A DNA stretch of 64,000 nt, from the NCBI GenBank assembly GCA_016169945.1, contig JADLSH010000293.1, positions 1,736,001 to 1,800,000 of the forward strand, written 5' to 3'. Under the pieces are notes generated by a model, which worked only from the letters and a program-made list of their open reading frames with translations, searched no databases and was not told the origin of the DNA. Positions 1-10,356 of this stretch are shown here, one piece after another. Numbering within the stretch: the first letter of the stretch is position 1; each line of letters opens with the position of its first letter. Position numbers and translations under genes: made by a program. Origin of the DNA: Trachythela sp. YZ-2020. Lineage: Eukaryota > Cnidaria > Anthozoa > Malacalcyonacea > Clavulariidae.

Positions 1-337
1 TTCTCTTCTGGTTCCCAAGAATTAACGAGGGCGCTATAACCCTTCCACTTTACTAGATACTCGGCCTGAAATGATATGTGTTATGTAGTCAAAAGCATAA
101 AATTTACATATTAATTATAAAACTGAACTTAAAATCATCCATTCACTTGAGATAAAACAACCGAATATTATTATAGAAGCGACTTACTTTTCGTTTCCTG
201 GTTCTTCGAGAAATAACCCTTTCTATTTCAAAATATTTGCCTTTTTTCTTCGCAGGCTTTGCATAAAAATCGGCGCTACTTAAATTGTTCAGTTCATTGT
301 AGAAACGAACCGCCATTTTGAATTTTTAGCGATGCTA
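1..337. other. left-edge non-coding stretch
   Basis: I see no gene, RNA or repeat structure in this AT-rich stretch. It ends at the 8-bp duplication flanking the hAT-like MITE. Confidence 0.4.
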
Positions 338-345
338 CTAGAAAT

Positions 346-721
346 CAGTGAGCTCTATATATATATATCTGGAGTGAGAACTTATGTCCGAAAAGTGAAG
401 CCAAAGATGGCGGAAATTGACGTCCAGTGCCAATCCCTTTCTATTGTTTTCGACCGCGCGGTTTGCTCAAGCCGGCAAGGAGTGTGCCGAAATTTCGTGT
501 TTTTACTCCGATGTAAACAATAACATCATGATTTTATGAACTAATAACTTGATTAGCGATGCGATCTGTTAGTATAAACTGGAATTAGCTAGAAAAATGG
601 TATGAAAACTGTTTATGACCTTCATGAGTTTGGACGTCAATTGCCGCCATCTTTGGCTTCACTTGGCCTATTGGCCGAACATTAGAAGTTCTTACTCCAG
701 ATATATATATGGAGCTCACTG
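346..721. mobile_element. hAT-like MITE (non-autonomous DNA transposon)
   Basis: The element is a 376-bp imperfect palindrome. Its ends read CAGTGAGCTC and GAGCTCACTG, and the inverted arms continue for about 80-90 bp (346-425 against 632-721). Exact 8-bp copies of CTAGAAAT flank it at 338-345 and 722-729. An 8-bp target duplication with TIRs beginning CAGTG is typical of the hAT superfamily. No transposase is encoded. A short open frame across the left arm (332-523) has no recognisable product and reads through the TIR, so I do not call it a gene. The right-hand duplication lies at the outer end of the next element, so this MITE inserted into that element's terminus. Confidence 0.8.
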
Positions 722-1134
722 CTAGAAATACACTCATGCAGAATCCCCTCGCCTATTCGAACTCAGGAACATACTTCCCAAAATGTATTGTAACATGAAG
801 TATTCCGTCAGTCATTGTAACCATAGCAACACGCAATTTTTTACTTTTGGTACAAAATGATAAAATAGTAATATAATATTTGTACTTTTAGCTATAAACT
901 TATGAATTGCCCCACTATATAAAGTAGATATGTTATTACGTACTCTTTTAGCTATGGTTTGCTGTAAAATTTAACCTTAGACATTTCATAAAAACGTCAA
1001 AAATTTTCAGAAAACTTCAACTGTTTTTTGACAGTATAATTTTTTAAATTTATCTTTAAAATAGTTTCTGACATTACGTTGTTTCCTCAAAATTCAAATT
1101 TAAACTTGCTAAAATACCTTTTAGGTTTAATATA
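722..1134 (-). mobile_element. first half of an interrupted TIR element (copy of 36185-37123)
   Basis: This segment is the inverted copy of about 36781-37123. Both share the terminal sequence AATACACTCATGCAG, the CCCCTCGCC motif and the run up to CCTTTTAGGTTTAAT. At 1134 the match stops and a LINE begins; the match resumes at 2681. No coding capacity is seen. Confidence 0.75.
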
Positions 1135-2680
1135 ATAATATATTTTATTTACCACCTTTGGCAGAAGAATTACAGTGGTATTACAATTAAAGTATTTAAA
1201 AAATTTTTACCACAATTTTTAAGATATGTAAAAGCTTCATCGATAATAATGTACATTTTACTAGAATAGAGGAGAGCTATTATCTATGTATAGTGTTTAA
1301 GATATGTAAAAACTACATCGACAATAATGTACATTTTACTAGAATAAAAGGAGCTATTCCTATGTATACAAATAGTTTTGTTTAGTTAGCCATGTTCATT
1401 AAAATATTTCAACCAGGCAGCTCTAGGTATGAAAGATTGTTTATGTCTATCTGTGGATGATATTGGTGCCAGTAGTGGGTTATAACCTGTCCTTAAGTTA
1501 TGTTCATGCGCGTTAGTTCTGCGAATCAGTCTTTTACATGGGTGATTTTCTGAATTTAGTATGTTATTGTATTCGTTACTTGTTAAATAGTTTCTTCTTG
1601 ACGCAAGCGATTCAATTTTGTTTCTTGATAAGCCAATGATGTCTAAACAGCGATTTTGTACCCTTTCAATATCCTCCTTTAGGTAATATGGTAAGCCAGC
1701 CCAGATTGGTGCCGCATATTCCAGTATGGGTCTTATCTTTGTGCAGTAGGTTGTTAGCCCTATATTGCTTGGGAGATTTGCTTTCCTGCAGACTCTCACG
1801 AAGTAGATTTTTACTTGCCTTCTTAACGATATCTTGTACATGTGACTTCCATTTAAGGTCGTTTTGCATGGTAACCCCAAGGAGTTTAAATTTTGTGACT
1901 CTTTCAATCGTTTCGTTGCCTATACTGATACTTGGGGGGGCTGGGCTTGATCTCGTAAATCCTATCCACATATCTTTAGTCTTACCGGTATTTAACTCCA
2001 TTTTGTTTTGGGTAGCCCAGTCTTCCAAAAGATGCACTACTTCTTGCATTTTACTGTTTGATCCAGTAGAGACAAGTTCATATTGGCTACAATCATCGGC
2101 GTACTTACATATGGTTGTTGGAAGTTCGTTTGGAATACAATCTTCCATGTCATTGATATAAATGTTAAATAGCGTAGGGGAGATAACAGCCCCTTGGGGG
2201 ACACCAGCCGGTATTGTTTCCACTCTGGAGAGGGCATTTAGGAATTTAACTTGCTGTGTCCGATTGGTCAGAAAACTCTGACACCATAACCAAAATGACT
2301 TATTAACCCCCATACTTCCCAACTTCGTTAGCAGGATCTCATGATCGACGAGGTCGAACGCTTTCCGGAAATCTATAAACAGCGCATGTACACCATCATG
2401 TGGGCTGCCTTTATCTGTGGCGTCATACCAATCCTGAGTCATGCTTGTCAAAGCGCTAACTGTTGATCTACCCCTCGTAAACGCGTGCTGGTTGGTTTTA
2501 ATTTTAAGATCAGCTTGGTTTAGCTTTAATTGTACCTTCTCCAAGACTTTTGCGACTTGCGGTAGGATTGAGATCTGCCTGAAGTCAGTACTTAAATCCT
2601 CAGGATTGTTTACCTTCGGAACAGGGCTAATCAGAGCATGTTTATAAGGGCTTGGGTATAATCTGTGAGGTTATCATAAT
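1135..2680 (-). mobile_element. LINE (CR1/L2-type group), 5'-truncated, broken reverse transcriptase
   Basis: On the minus strand this encodes most of a reverse transcriptase, starting in the fingers at about 2660 (ALISPVPK, then FRQISILPQ). It continues with the palm motif FIDFRKAFDLVDHEILLTKL, the PQGAVISPTLFNIYIN box and the catalytic box KYADDC, then thumb and C-terminal regions (KIRPILEYAAPIWAG). A frameshift near 1800 divides the frame into 1666-2660 and 1386-1907. The endonuclease and ORF1 are absent, as expected for 5' truncation. The 3' end lies at low coordinates, in an AT-rich tail near 1135-1150. The 3' untranslated part holds a tandem duplication of about 50 bp at 1218-1268 and 1299-1349. 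The same 3' end occurs alone at 45811-45889. The clade assignment is by general similarity only. Confidence 0.85.
1218..1349. repeat. two-copy tandem duplication in the LINE 3' region
   Basis: Two near-identical stretches containing AATAATGTACATTTTACTAG lie at about 1218-1268 and 1299-1349, spaced 81 bp apart. Confidence 0.75.
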
Positions 2681-3113
2681 ATTAATCGATATTATAATAA
2701 CCTCACAGAGTGACATACGCTTTTGCAAATCCACAAACTAAAATATGTAAAATAGACACTTACCCGTTTAAAACACTTCAAAAGTGTGCTTTTTTCAGCC
2801 ATTCGACTGTTTCTCGTTTATCTTCTTTTGAAGGCTCTTATTCATCGGTATGTTTTTCCAATAGCCCGAGTATTAAAAATCATTTTTGATGCATATATTA
2901 ACAAAATCTTTATCCGTAAATCTTTAAATGTTTATCCGTATGTTTCTCTCGACCTGACTCGCGCATGCGTATAACGTAGAAAACCCTGAACCGTCCATGG
3001 CATCGCGGCGGACGACTTTGGATTCCGCTATGTTTTCACATACCCGGGTGTAAATATCCGAGCGGAATTAGTACCCTCGCACGGCGCTTCGCGCCGGCTC
3101 GGGGATAATTTCT
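2681..3113 (-). mobile_element. second half of the interrupted TIR element
   Basis: This is the inverted copy of about 36362-36779. It begins with ATTAATCGATATTATAATAA and includes the CCTCACAGAGTGACATACGC stretch, a short GC-rich palindrome (CGGCGCTTCGCGCCG at about 3079-3093) and the text up to GCTCGGGGAT. The outer end present in the 36-kb copy is missing here, so this copy is truncated on its right. No coding sequence was recognised. Confidence 0.7.
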
Positions 3114-3156
3114 GAGCCAGCAACCCCTTCGGCTGAATGTCCCAGATTTCTGGCCA

Positions 3157-3788
3157 TGTAGACACATAAATAGCTTCGCTTGAAACAGGAAAAATATCAC
3201 AAAATAATGCAAATATCACAAAATAACCTTGGATATGTTTTCTAAATTTATAAAACGTTTTTAAAGTTAAAAAGGGTTTGGAAGTACTTAATTTTTATCC
3301 ATAAAAAGTATGTTTTTATTTAAATTTTCAGAGTATAAGTAGATAGGCGGGATGCAATCATCTCGACAAACGTCATCATCGGAAAAATCACCGGCTAAAT
3401 TCTTATTGGCGGCTGACAGATCGGAAATATCTCGGGGGTGAGACGGGAAAATAAAGTTTTCGAAAGCTTTTTTCCGAGCAAATTTAAAGTGTTTTTCAAC
3501 ATTTTTCATGTAAATATTCGCGCTATAAAATTGCAAAGGCGTCGTGAAGAAAGAAATAGCCAAGCATGTGCCGCATTGGTGAGTAAAAGGCAATTTTCCC
3601 GACAAAAGCATCCTTTTCTAGGCAGCCGAGTAAATAAAAAAATAAAAATAAAAACAGTACATAAAAAGTTAGTTTTTAGCGAGGCAGCAATATGTCTAAG
3701 TTTATAAACTTTGATGACCCAATTCCTTTTTTTTTCTCATTATTTTGTGATATTTTTCTTGTTTCAAGCGAAGGTATTTATGTGTCTA
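3157..3788. mobile_element. palindromic (fold-back) element
   Basis: Arms at 3157-3209 and 3738-3788 are inverted copies sharing TAGACACATAAATA, GCTTCGCTTGAAAC and AATATCACAAAATAATG. The left arm adds a second direct copy of the last motif. The roughly 530-bp centre contains no recognisable gene. The exact outer ends and target duplication are not clear. Confidence 0.6.
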
Positions 3789-4006
3789 GGTGTATTATTA
3801 TCAGAAAGTTCTGGCCTTAGGTTTAAATAGGACAGTGATACAATGACGTAACCATGCGACTGGACAATTTGCATATATAATGAGATACAAACGTAAATCG
3901 CTGGATAGCAAAGACAGAAGAACTTTAAACATATTTTGTGAACTTTTAAAGATATTTTACAACTTTTAGTATTTGCTGGGCCGCCGATGGTATACCCGAT
4001 CACGCA

Positions 4007-5215
4007 AAGTTCCCTTCGCAATTTGAAGTAATTGTCCATTTATATCGTTATTTATAAATGTGGGACGGTTTCTCCTATATATTTATTCCAAATTTAGTTT
4101 AAAATAGTTTTTTAAACGTCAGATTGAAGTCAATCGTTCAGACATTTTTAATTTTCACGCACTTTATGCATTGTTGAAGAAAGCAAACATTTCAGTGCTT
4201 CCACTCGCCAAAAATATGATTTCCTTTTGCAAACTTCGTTTCTAGATTTGATAAGAGGCTGAGGTCAAACTGCCGAGCTTAATATACAACTGAAGTATTA
4301 AACTGATACCAAAAACTCCTCATATACCTGAAAGGCCGTGATAAACGAGGCAATCAACTTACAATAAAATATCTTGTTAGGAACATATTTTGCAGGTTGC
4401 AGGTGAGTCATAAGTTGCAGGAAAATTGCCTCATATGACATTAACTTAAGGTTACCTCACATGATAGGTGTAATTGTCAGAAAAATTCTGTATAATCCAA
4501 TTAATTTTTGAAGTCACATTGTTAAAGAGCCATAGATGAAAAGGACCTGTACCTTCTGTTAATAACTGATGTTTTACGAACCGTGCGGACAAACTGCGCT
4601 AGTCTTTATAGGGGCTACCTGGAGACAACGGAAGAAGTACTGCCTTATATTTGCTATATTTTTCAAAATCCAGATGCTTTCACTGGTATATATTTTTTTG
4701 TTTATATAACTTGAAAATGAGCTACTTCGGATAGAATGTCGTACTTTTTAGGTCTGAAATATGCAGGTGGTTTCAATCATTGAAGGCTCGCCACCCAAAC
4801 CGAAGCAGTTACCCCCGGGCAGTTACAACACATTGTTCATTTACCCATTTGTGTCACGAATAACGAGCACTGCTTATATTGAAAAATTCCCAGAGTCTTT
4901 ATTCGTAATCTGCATGCAAACTCGAAACGGAATTCCGAGAAATATGACCCTGTAATTCATTAAATCACGAAATTCCTTTGCTGCTAATAACAACAAGTGG
5001 CGGAAATGCTTATTTTCATTGGTGCAGGGCAAAATCTCCTAAACTAATCAAGTTAGAGAAGAAAAAGGTTGCTTTTCATTAAGCGGTGTTAGTGTTAAAA
5101 ACAATCCACAAGTTACCCTCTCGCCTTTTCCCTTTCTCACGCAATAGGATAAGAATTCTTCAATTTTTATTATTTGATTTCAACTTTACCAGCATGCACC
5201 ATATACAAAAATTTA
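4007..5215 (+). repeat. interspersed 1.2-kb repeat, copy 1
   Basis: This stretch is repeated in the same orientation at 51262-52285, beginning near TTTGAAGTAATTGTCCAT and ending near CAGCATGCACCATATACAAA. A third partial copy lies at 56158-56330, corresponding to about 4390-4560. Copy 1 keeps about 190 bp (roughly 4430-4620) that copy 2 lacks. No conserved reading frame or TIR was found. It may be a non-autonomous element or part of a larger duplicated segment. Confidence 0.75.
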
Positions 5216-5427
5216 CGGTTGACACTTAAAGTTTCCCATACATGAAGTTAGAATTCGGGAATGGAGACAAGAGTATACAGTATTGCTATTATGTGAGTTT
5301 GGGGTGGATAACACAAAACGCCATTTTCAGTGTGATTGAAATACGTTATTCTCTGCATTTCACTTCATACTCTATGACTATGCGCATATAATACATTAAA
5401 AATATTTAATATAGATAGATCACTTAC

Positions 5428-5608
5428 TGAATCTGGATAGCTTCTTGTTCGTATAGATCATGGAGTAAAATACTCGATCTTCTACTCTAGATGATGGATC
5501 ACATTTGATGGCTATTTCGATGATGTCGGCTTCCCTGAAATCACCGGACGATGTTTCACAATCGTAGAACATGAAAATAAGCTTTGCCTTTGCACCATTC
5601 ACTTTCTG
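5428..5608 (-). CDS. orphan exon: start of a DEDDh-type 3'-5' exonuclease domain
   Basis: On the minus strand an open segment of 60 codons lies between a splice acceptor (TTTGATCTTGCAG, ending at 5609) and a donor (GTAAGTG from 5427). It begins QKVNGAK and contains LIFMFYDCETSSGDF, then ADIIEIAIKCDP, ending TNKKLSRF. The D-x-E-T motif followed by a DIIEIA strand is the first motif of DEDDh exonucleases such as the DnaQ/TREX-type fold. Later exonuclease motifs would lie in downstream exons at lower coordinates, but the 1.2-kb repeat is there and I see none. It is therefore probably an orphaned or broken gene, or an exon carried by a mobile element. Which DEDDh family it belongs to cannot be told. 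Possible upstream coding on the minus strand at about 5775-5880 is weak. Confidence 0.5.
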
Positions 5609-5639
5609 CTGCAAGATCAAACACATCCAAAACACAAAA

Positions 5640-6141
5640 TCGAGCTCAGCTGCTTTCTTTTGAGTTTTGTTCAGTATTGTATTTGAGGGGGTTCGTTGCA
5701 CTGCAGATTAGATTTCGTACCGTCATTTGGCTATATTTCTCACGAGATATTTTATTTAGGACTCTAGAGTATACAGTTGGAGTCATCTTCAAGTTCCTGT
5801 GTACGTACGGTAATACTACGTCTACGGTAGAATTCAGATTCAACAAAGTCAAAGAGTTCATTCAACTCACGAAAGGTAAATATCAATTATATATATTTAT
5901 AGTCATAGTATGGTATGGGTATTATGGCCATGCATGCATGAGTTGAGTTGAGTAATTTGCCCAATTTGACCTAATTTGGCCTTGTATACAATCTAGATCT
6001 ATTCATTGCTTGTAAAGCCTAAAGGCAAACAAAATGTTGGTCTAAAAAATGTTGGATGATGTTGCACGATGTTCTCTTTTATTGACTTTATTAGAATTAA
6101 CCCTCAGCTAGCAAGTTGCATTTATATTGTACCAGTAGAAG
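5640..6141. other. no clear gene
   Basis: Two short minus-strand frames overlap at 5646-5880, one containing NELFDFVESEFYRRR. They might be an upstream exon of the exonuclease relic, but no convincing splice pair links them. The remainder is AT-rich and unassigned. Confidence 0.3.
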
Positions 6142-8046
6142 AGGTCGGTAATCTCCGAGTTAAGTCCTTCGAGTTAAGCCCATCTAGTTAAGCCCTCCGA
6201 GTTAAGCACCGACCACGCCCTAAAAACACACCCAGGACACACCCATTTTCGTCAAGGGCTTAACTCGAAGTCAGAGGAGGTTGGCCACGGTCCGCAAAGG
6301 CTCATGGGATGAAAAATGCACCAATCAGAAACGCGCAAGATGATATTAGCGTACTTAGCAACAAACACAAAACCTTGAGGAATAAAATAGAAAATCTCCG
6401 ATTTTGATATTAATTTTTGAGAAAATCTACTGCAATATCGACTAGAATGTGAGGTACGTTGTACGGTTACGGGTACCGTTCACACGTATCCGGCGTTTTC
6501 GCCCACTGAAAACGGAGAAATCTGAAAACGCTCATGTTGTATTCAAACGAGCATGCTCAGTAAGCGATTTCAACGCCAAAAACGATTCAGAAACGATTAC
6601 GTGTGGACGCGGATTTTTTTGAAATCGGATAAATATTTCTGCGTTTTCAGATTTCTCCGCCTACGTGTGGACTGAAAGTGTTGAATAACGGTTTATAGAA
6701 CACGATATAACTGGTTTGATTAAACATATATTGTATTTGATGCCTCAAGATACCTCACAGTAACCAGGGAAAGAGGGAACATGGTCCTGCTACAGGGAAT
6801 ACACCAGGAAAGCCAAAGGAAAAGAACTATTAAATATATCAATTTATGGTTGTATTTACGCTTCATGAATAGTCCAATACAAAATGAGAATAGCAATATC
6901 CTGCGACGGATATAATATTTATTAAAATTTTAGGCATTTCAAACAGTTTCGTAGTACTTACTCCTTGGTCGGTATTGAAAGGCCAGCCAGTTCAGTAGCA
7001 CATGCATATGCGCCTTTATAAAGGTAGCAAGACGCATCAATCCCAAGCGATTTTCCGTTCTGGTTTTTGATAAATTAATCTTTCGTTACGGGATAAAGAA
7101 AGCCAAGAAGGCCTTTAATTCCCATCGTTTAAATTTACAAGTTATCTTGTAAACAAAAAACTAAAGAAAGCACGGTGGATAAACAAAAAAAATGCACTTT
7201 ATATTGAACCACACTGCGCGATGTAATTCTAGCTGTTTATATCACTTTTTCTCTGATCACAGCGAAGGTCAAATGCAAATGAGCGCTTCCCAAGCTAATG
7301 AAAGAATTCGACCCATGAGTCTTTGCGGACCTGAACTCTCTGATCAGTGAATATCCTCAAGTTCCCTTTAATTAGTACGTTGTGTACATACAGTAGTGAG
7401 AGCTTTCTCCCTTAGCTGTGACGTGTATGAGGTTCAGGCTTAGTCAGAGAGCATCGCTTAATGTCAAATAATATATAAAATATTGACATTGTTTTGAACC
7501 ACAGTTTGTGTTAGAAAGCTGAATAGACATAGATTACCAATACTATTAACATTAGCGAATTTTTGGTGATACAAGATTTCTACTTTTTTGAATTATCGAT
7601 TTTTTTATGTTATATGTATATTGACTGCATACAAGGGGAAAATTAACCGATGTATCGAAAATTGTTTTAGGGCGCGGGGAAAAACAGGTTTTGACCCGTT
7701 AAAACGTATACTGCAGTCCTGTGGCCGGACATTGAACGTTCTGGATATTATAGGGCTGATTCTTAAGGTTTTCCCCACCATTTCGAAATTTTCATGAAAT
7801 AAAGCTTGACCGAGATGTTTTTATATTTGGCACTCGTTTACGTGCTTCAAATGTCGAGGCTTAACTCGGGCAGCAAATTACAGACTTCGAGTTAATCCCT
7901 GTGACTTACAGCGTAACTTGAAGGGTCAAAATAGTGTTTCTTTCTTCGAGTTAAGCTCTTGACGAAAATGTGCGTGTCCTGGATGTTGTTAGGGCGTGGT
8001 CGGGGCTTAACTCGAAAGGCTTAACTCGAAGATTACCTACCTCCCA
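6142..8046. mobile_element. 1.9-kb TIR element with CGAGTTAAG repeats
   Basis: The ends are inverted copies. The left reads GAGGTCGGTAATC and the right reads GATTACCTACCTC. Both ends then carry several copies of the motif CTTCGAGTTAAG or its complement, a shared GACCACGCCC block and a shared TTTTCGTCAAGGGCTTAA-like block. The arms span about 6142-6265 and 7950-8046. CCAGTA stands just outside the right end and three bases outside the left end, a tentative target duplication. No transposase is seen inside, and a second MITE is nested at about 6478-6678. The family is unassigned. Confidence 0.65.
6478..6678. mobile_element. nested MITE
   Basis: A perfect 19-bp inverted pair (CGGAGAAATCTGAAAACGC at 6513-6531 and its complement at 6641-6659) extends outward imperfectly to the CACACGTATCC and TACGTGTGGAC stretches. 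The centre is non-coding. Confidence 0.65.
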
Positions 8047-8108
8047 GTAAATACCAGTATGCAAAGTACACTGCAGATATTTTCAAATTTGCACTGTACT
8101 TAATTGTA

Positions 8109-8360
8109 ATAGGCAATTCCAGCTATAGCAAAGTATGTTGGGGAAATTGGTTATTCTTCCATTTCGCGCTAAATCGCGGACGGAAAATTTGATTTTACAC
8201 GAAGCTATAATTTTTAATTTTTATACTTTATCTTTCGCTCCAAAGACTGCAGAGGTTATCAGGATTCTTAAACGTAAGTTTAGGGGAAATCCTTTCGATA
8301 ATTTGCGAGAAAATTGTTTTCGAGTTTACACATTAGTGAAGCAAATTTGGCAAAAAGTGT
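8109..8360 (+). repeat. dispersed repeat, inverted partner at 28322-28609
   Basis: The block from CAATTCCAGCTATAGCAAAG to GCAAATTTGGCAAAAAG occurs inverted at 28322-28609. Both copies can be read as a short peptide sharing SFAPKT, LKRKFR and an NPF motif. The frame is short and one copy has an insertion, so coding status is doubtful. The LINE begins immediately to the right. Confidence 0.7.
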
Positions 8361-10356
8361 CCCAACAAGCCACCATGGATGACCCACCACTTAAAGTTGT
8401 TAATCCACCAAAGTCAGAAAGCATTAGCAAACGGCCAAGACCAATTATTTAAAAGTCTTCGCATTCGTGTCAACCGCGAACTAAAGCAATGTCGCAGTAA
8501 GTTTTTTGACACGAAAGTCAAACAGCTTAAAAACTCTGACCCTAAACAGTGGTGGAAGTCAATTAAAACTTTGTGTGGCATGGATCCACTTGCCCGTGGC
8601 AACGATCTTCGACATCTCCTAAGCCTATCATCCTTAGATGAAGATACCAACGGACCATCTCTTTCAAATCTTGGTAATACCATCAACCAAACCTTTCTGT
8701 CACCCATGAATGTGTTCCACCTTTTGGTTCCTGTTTCCTCCACATGTTCTGAGTCTTTCTGCACCATCGGTCAGTTATCATCTGAGCTTGTGGTCACTGA
8801 GCAGCATACGTAACCTTTGAGAAAATATCCAACATTAAATCTTCGACGGCACCCGGACCTGACACCATTCCCGGCTGGATGTTGAAAGCAAACGCACCAC
8901 ATCTTAGCCCTGCCAGTGTGCAAGATTCTAAATTCGTCTTAACCAGAGAACCGTTTATCCTCTTCTTGGAAAATGGCCGACATAACTCCCCTTCCGAAAC
9001 AGAAACCTGTACGAATTATTAGTAAGGACCTCAGGCCTATTTCATTAACTCCAATAATTTCGAAGCTGGCTGAAGAAGTGATGGTTGAACAATTTATTAA
9101 ACCTGCGATTCTTAAAGTTGTGGACCCCAATCAATTCGGCACTGTGCCAAAGTCATCAACTACACACGCCCTTATTACCATAGTACATACAGTTTCTAAG
9201 GCAACGGACGTTAATGGTGCCCTAGTTAGATTGGTTCTACTTGATTTCAAGAAAGCTGTTGATCTCATCGACAACCAATTGCTTGTAACAAAACTTAATT
9301 CATTAGAAATTCCTCCAGGTATTATCAAGTGGGTGAGAGATTTCCTGACCAACCGCCAACAGAGGGTAAAGTTGGCATCGGACTGTTTTTCAAAATGGTC
9401 TGCAGTTCCTGCAGAATTACCCCAGGGAACCAAACTTGACCCCTGGTTGTATATTCTTATGATAAATAATCTTAACGTAGCCGGGACAGGCTAGAGAAAC
9501 AAGAAGTAATATCCAAGTCGCAGTTGACGATATCTACAACCAGTCCAATGCATTAAAATTTACTCTCAATGAAGACAAATGTAAAGAAATGCGAATACAG
9601 TTCAGCAAATCAGACTCAAGCCAGCTCTATCCTGTTACAATCAATGACAAAGAATTAGAGCTGATCTTTGAGACTAAGAACTTGGGTTTAACGATAAGAA
9701 GTTAAATGGGCCAGCCACGTTACCAGTATCATCAAGAAAGCCTCTAAAAGATTGTACTTTTTACGACAGCTAAAACGTGCGAACGTGCCTACTGCTGAGA
9801 TGCTTTGTTTTTATTGTACTTGTATCCGACCGGTAGTTGAATACGCATCGCCCGTTTTTCATTACGGAATCCCAAATTATTTGTGCAAATACATTGAACG
9901 TATCTGTACAGCAACGTGCTATGAGAATTATATTTCCTGTGAAGCCTTATAAAAAAGCAATCTCACTGTCTATTCTTGGAAAACTTGAACGGAGACGTCA
10001 GGCCGCGTGCATAAATTGTTCGAAGACCCAAATCATAAATTGCACCCACTACTGCCAGAGTTGAACTCAGATACTGGATACTCCCTGAGAACTACGAGAA
10101 CTTTTAACATTCCTAAAATTAAGACTAATAGATACATGAACACATTTTTAATTGCAAGTTCTAAACGTTTTAATTCATAGCTCATAGTTCATAGAATCAC
10201 AGTTTTAGCATTAGTATACTTTAGATATATACATTTTTAAATTCCAATTATTGTAAATATAGAAGTATAGTTTACCTAATTTAGTTGCATTTTTGAATCA
10301 ACTTTGTAAACTTTGGTATCAGCTTTGGTATTACTATTAAACCATTAAAACCATTA
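8361..10356 (+). mobile_element. LINE (CR1/L2-type group), 5'-truncated, catalytic box lost
   Basis: The plus strand encodes, in several broken frames, the linker between endonuclease and reverse transcriptase (DPKQWWKSIKTLCGMD at about 8540), a fingers region (ITPLPKQKPVRIISKDLRPI), the palm motif VLLDFKKAVDLID and the LPQGTKLDPWLY box. An internal deletion near 9480-9500 then removes the Y/F-x-D-D box: the frame passes from NNLNVAG straight to the thumb region (QVAVDDIYNQSNALKF). C-terminal sequence follows in two frames (9752-10180), ending at a stop near 10180. The 3' tail is a microsatellite of CCATTAAA-like units at about 10332-10356. Multiple frameshifts and stops show it is dead. Confidence 0.85.

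Noticed and set aside
332..523. Short open frame at the left MITE
   Set aside because: It lies across the MITE's inverted arm, and the mirrored arm shows the same composition.
1688..2161. Plus-strand open frame of 157 codons
   Set aside because: It is the reverse complement of the reverse transcriptase coding region of the minus-strand LINE.
4761..4955. Small plus-strand open frame in the 1.2-kb repeat
   Set aside because: The frame is not kept in the copy at 51.8-52.0 kb, which has indels and stops at the matching place.
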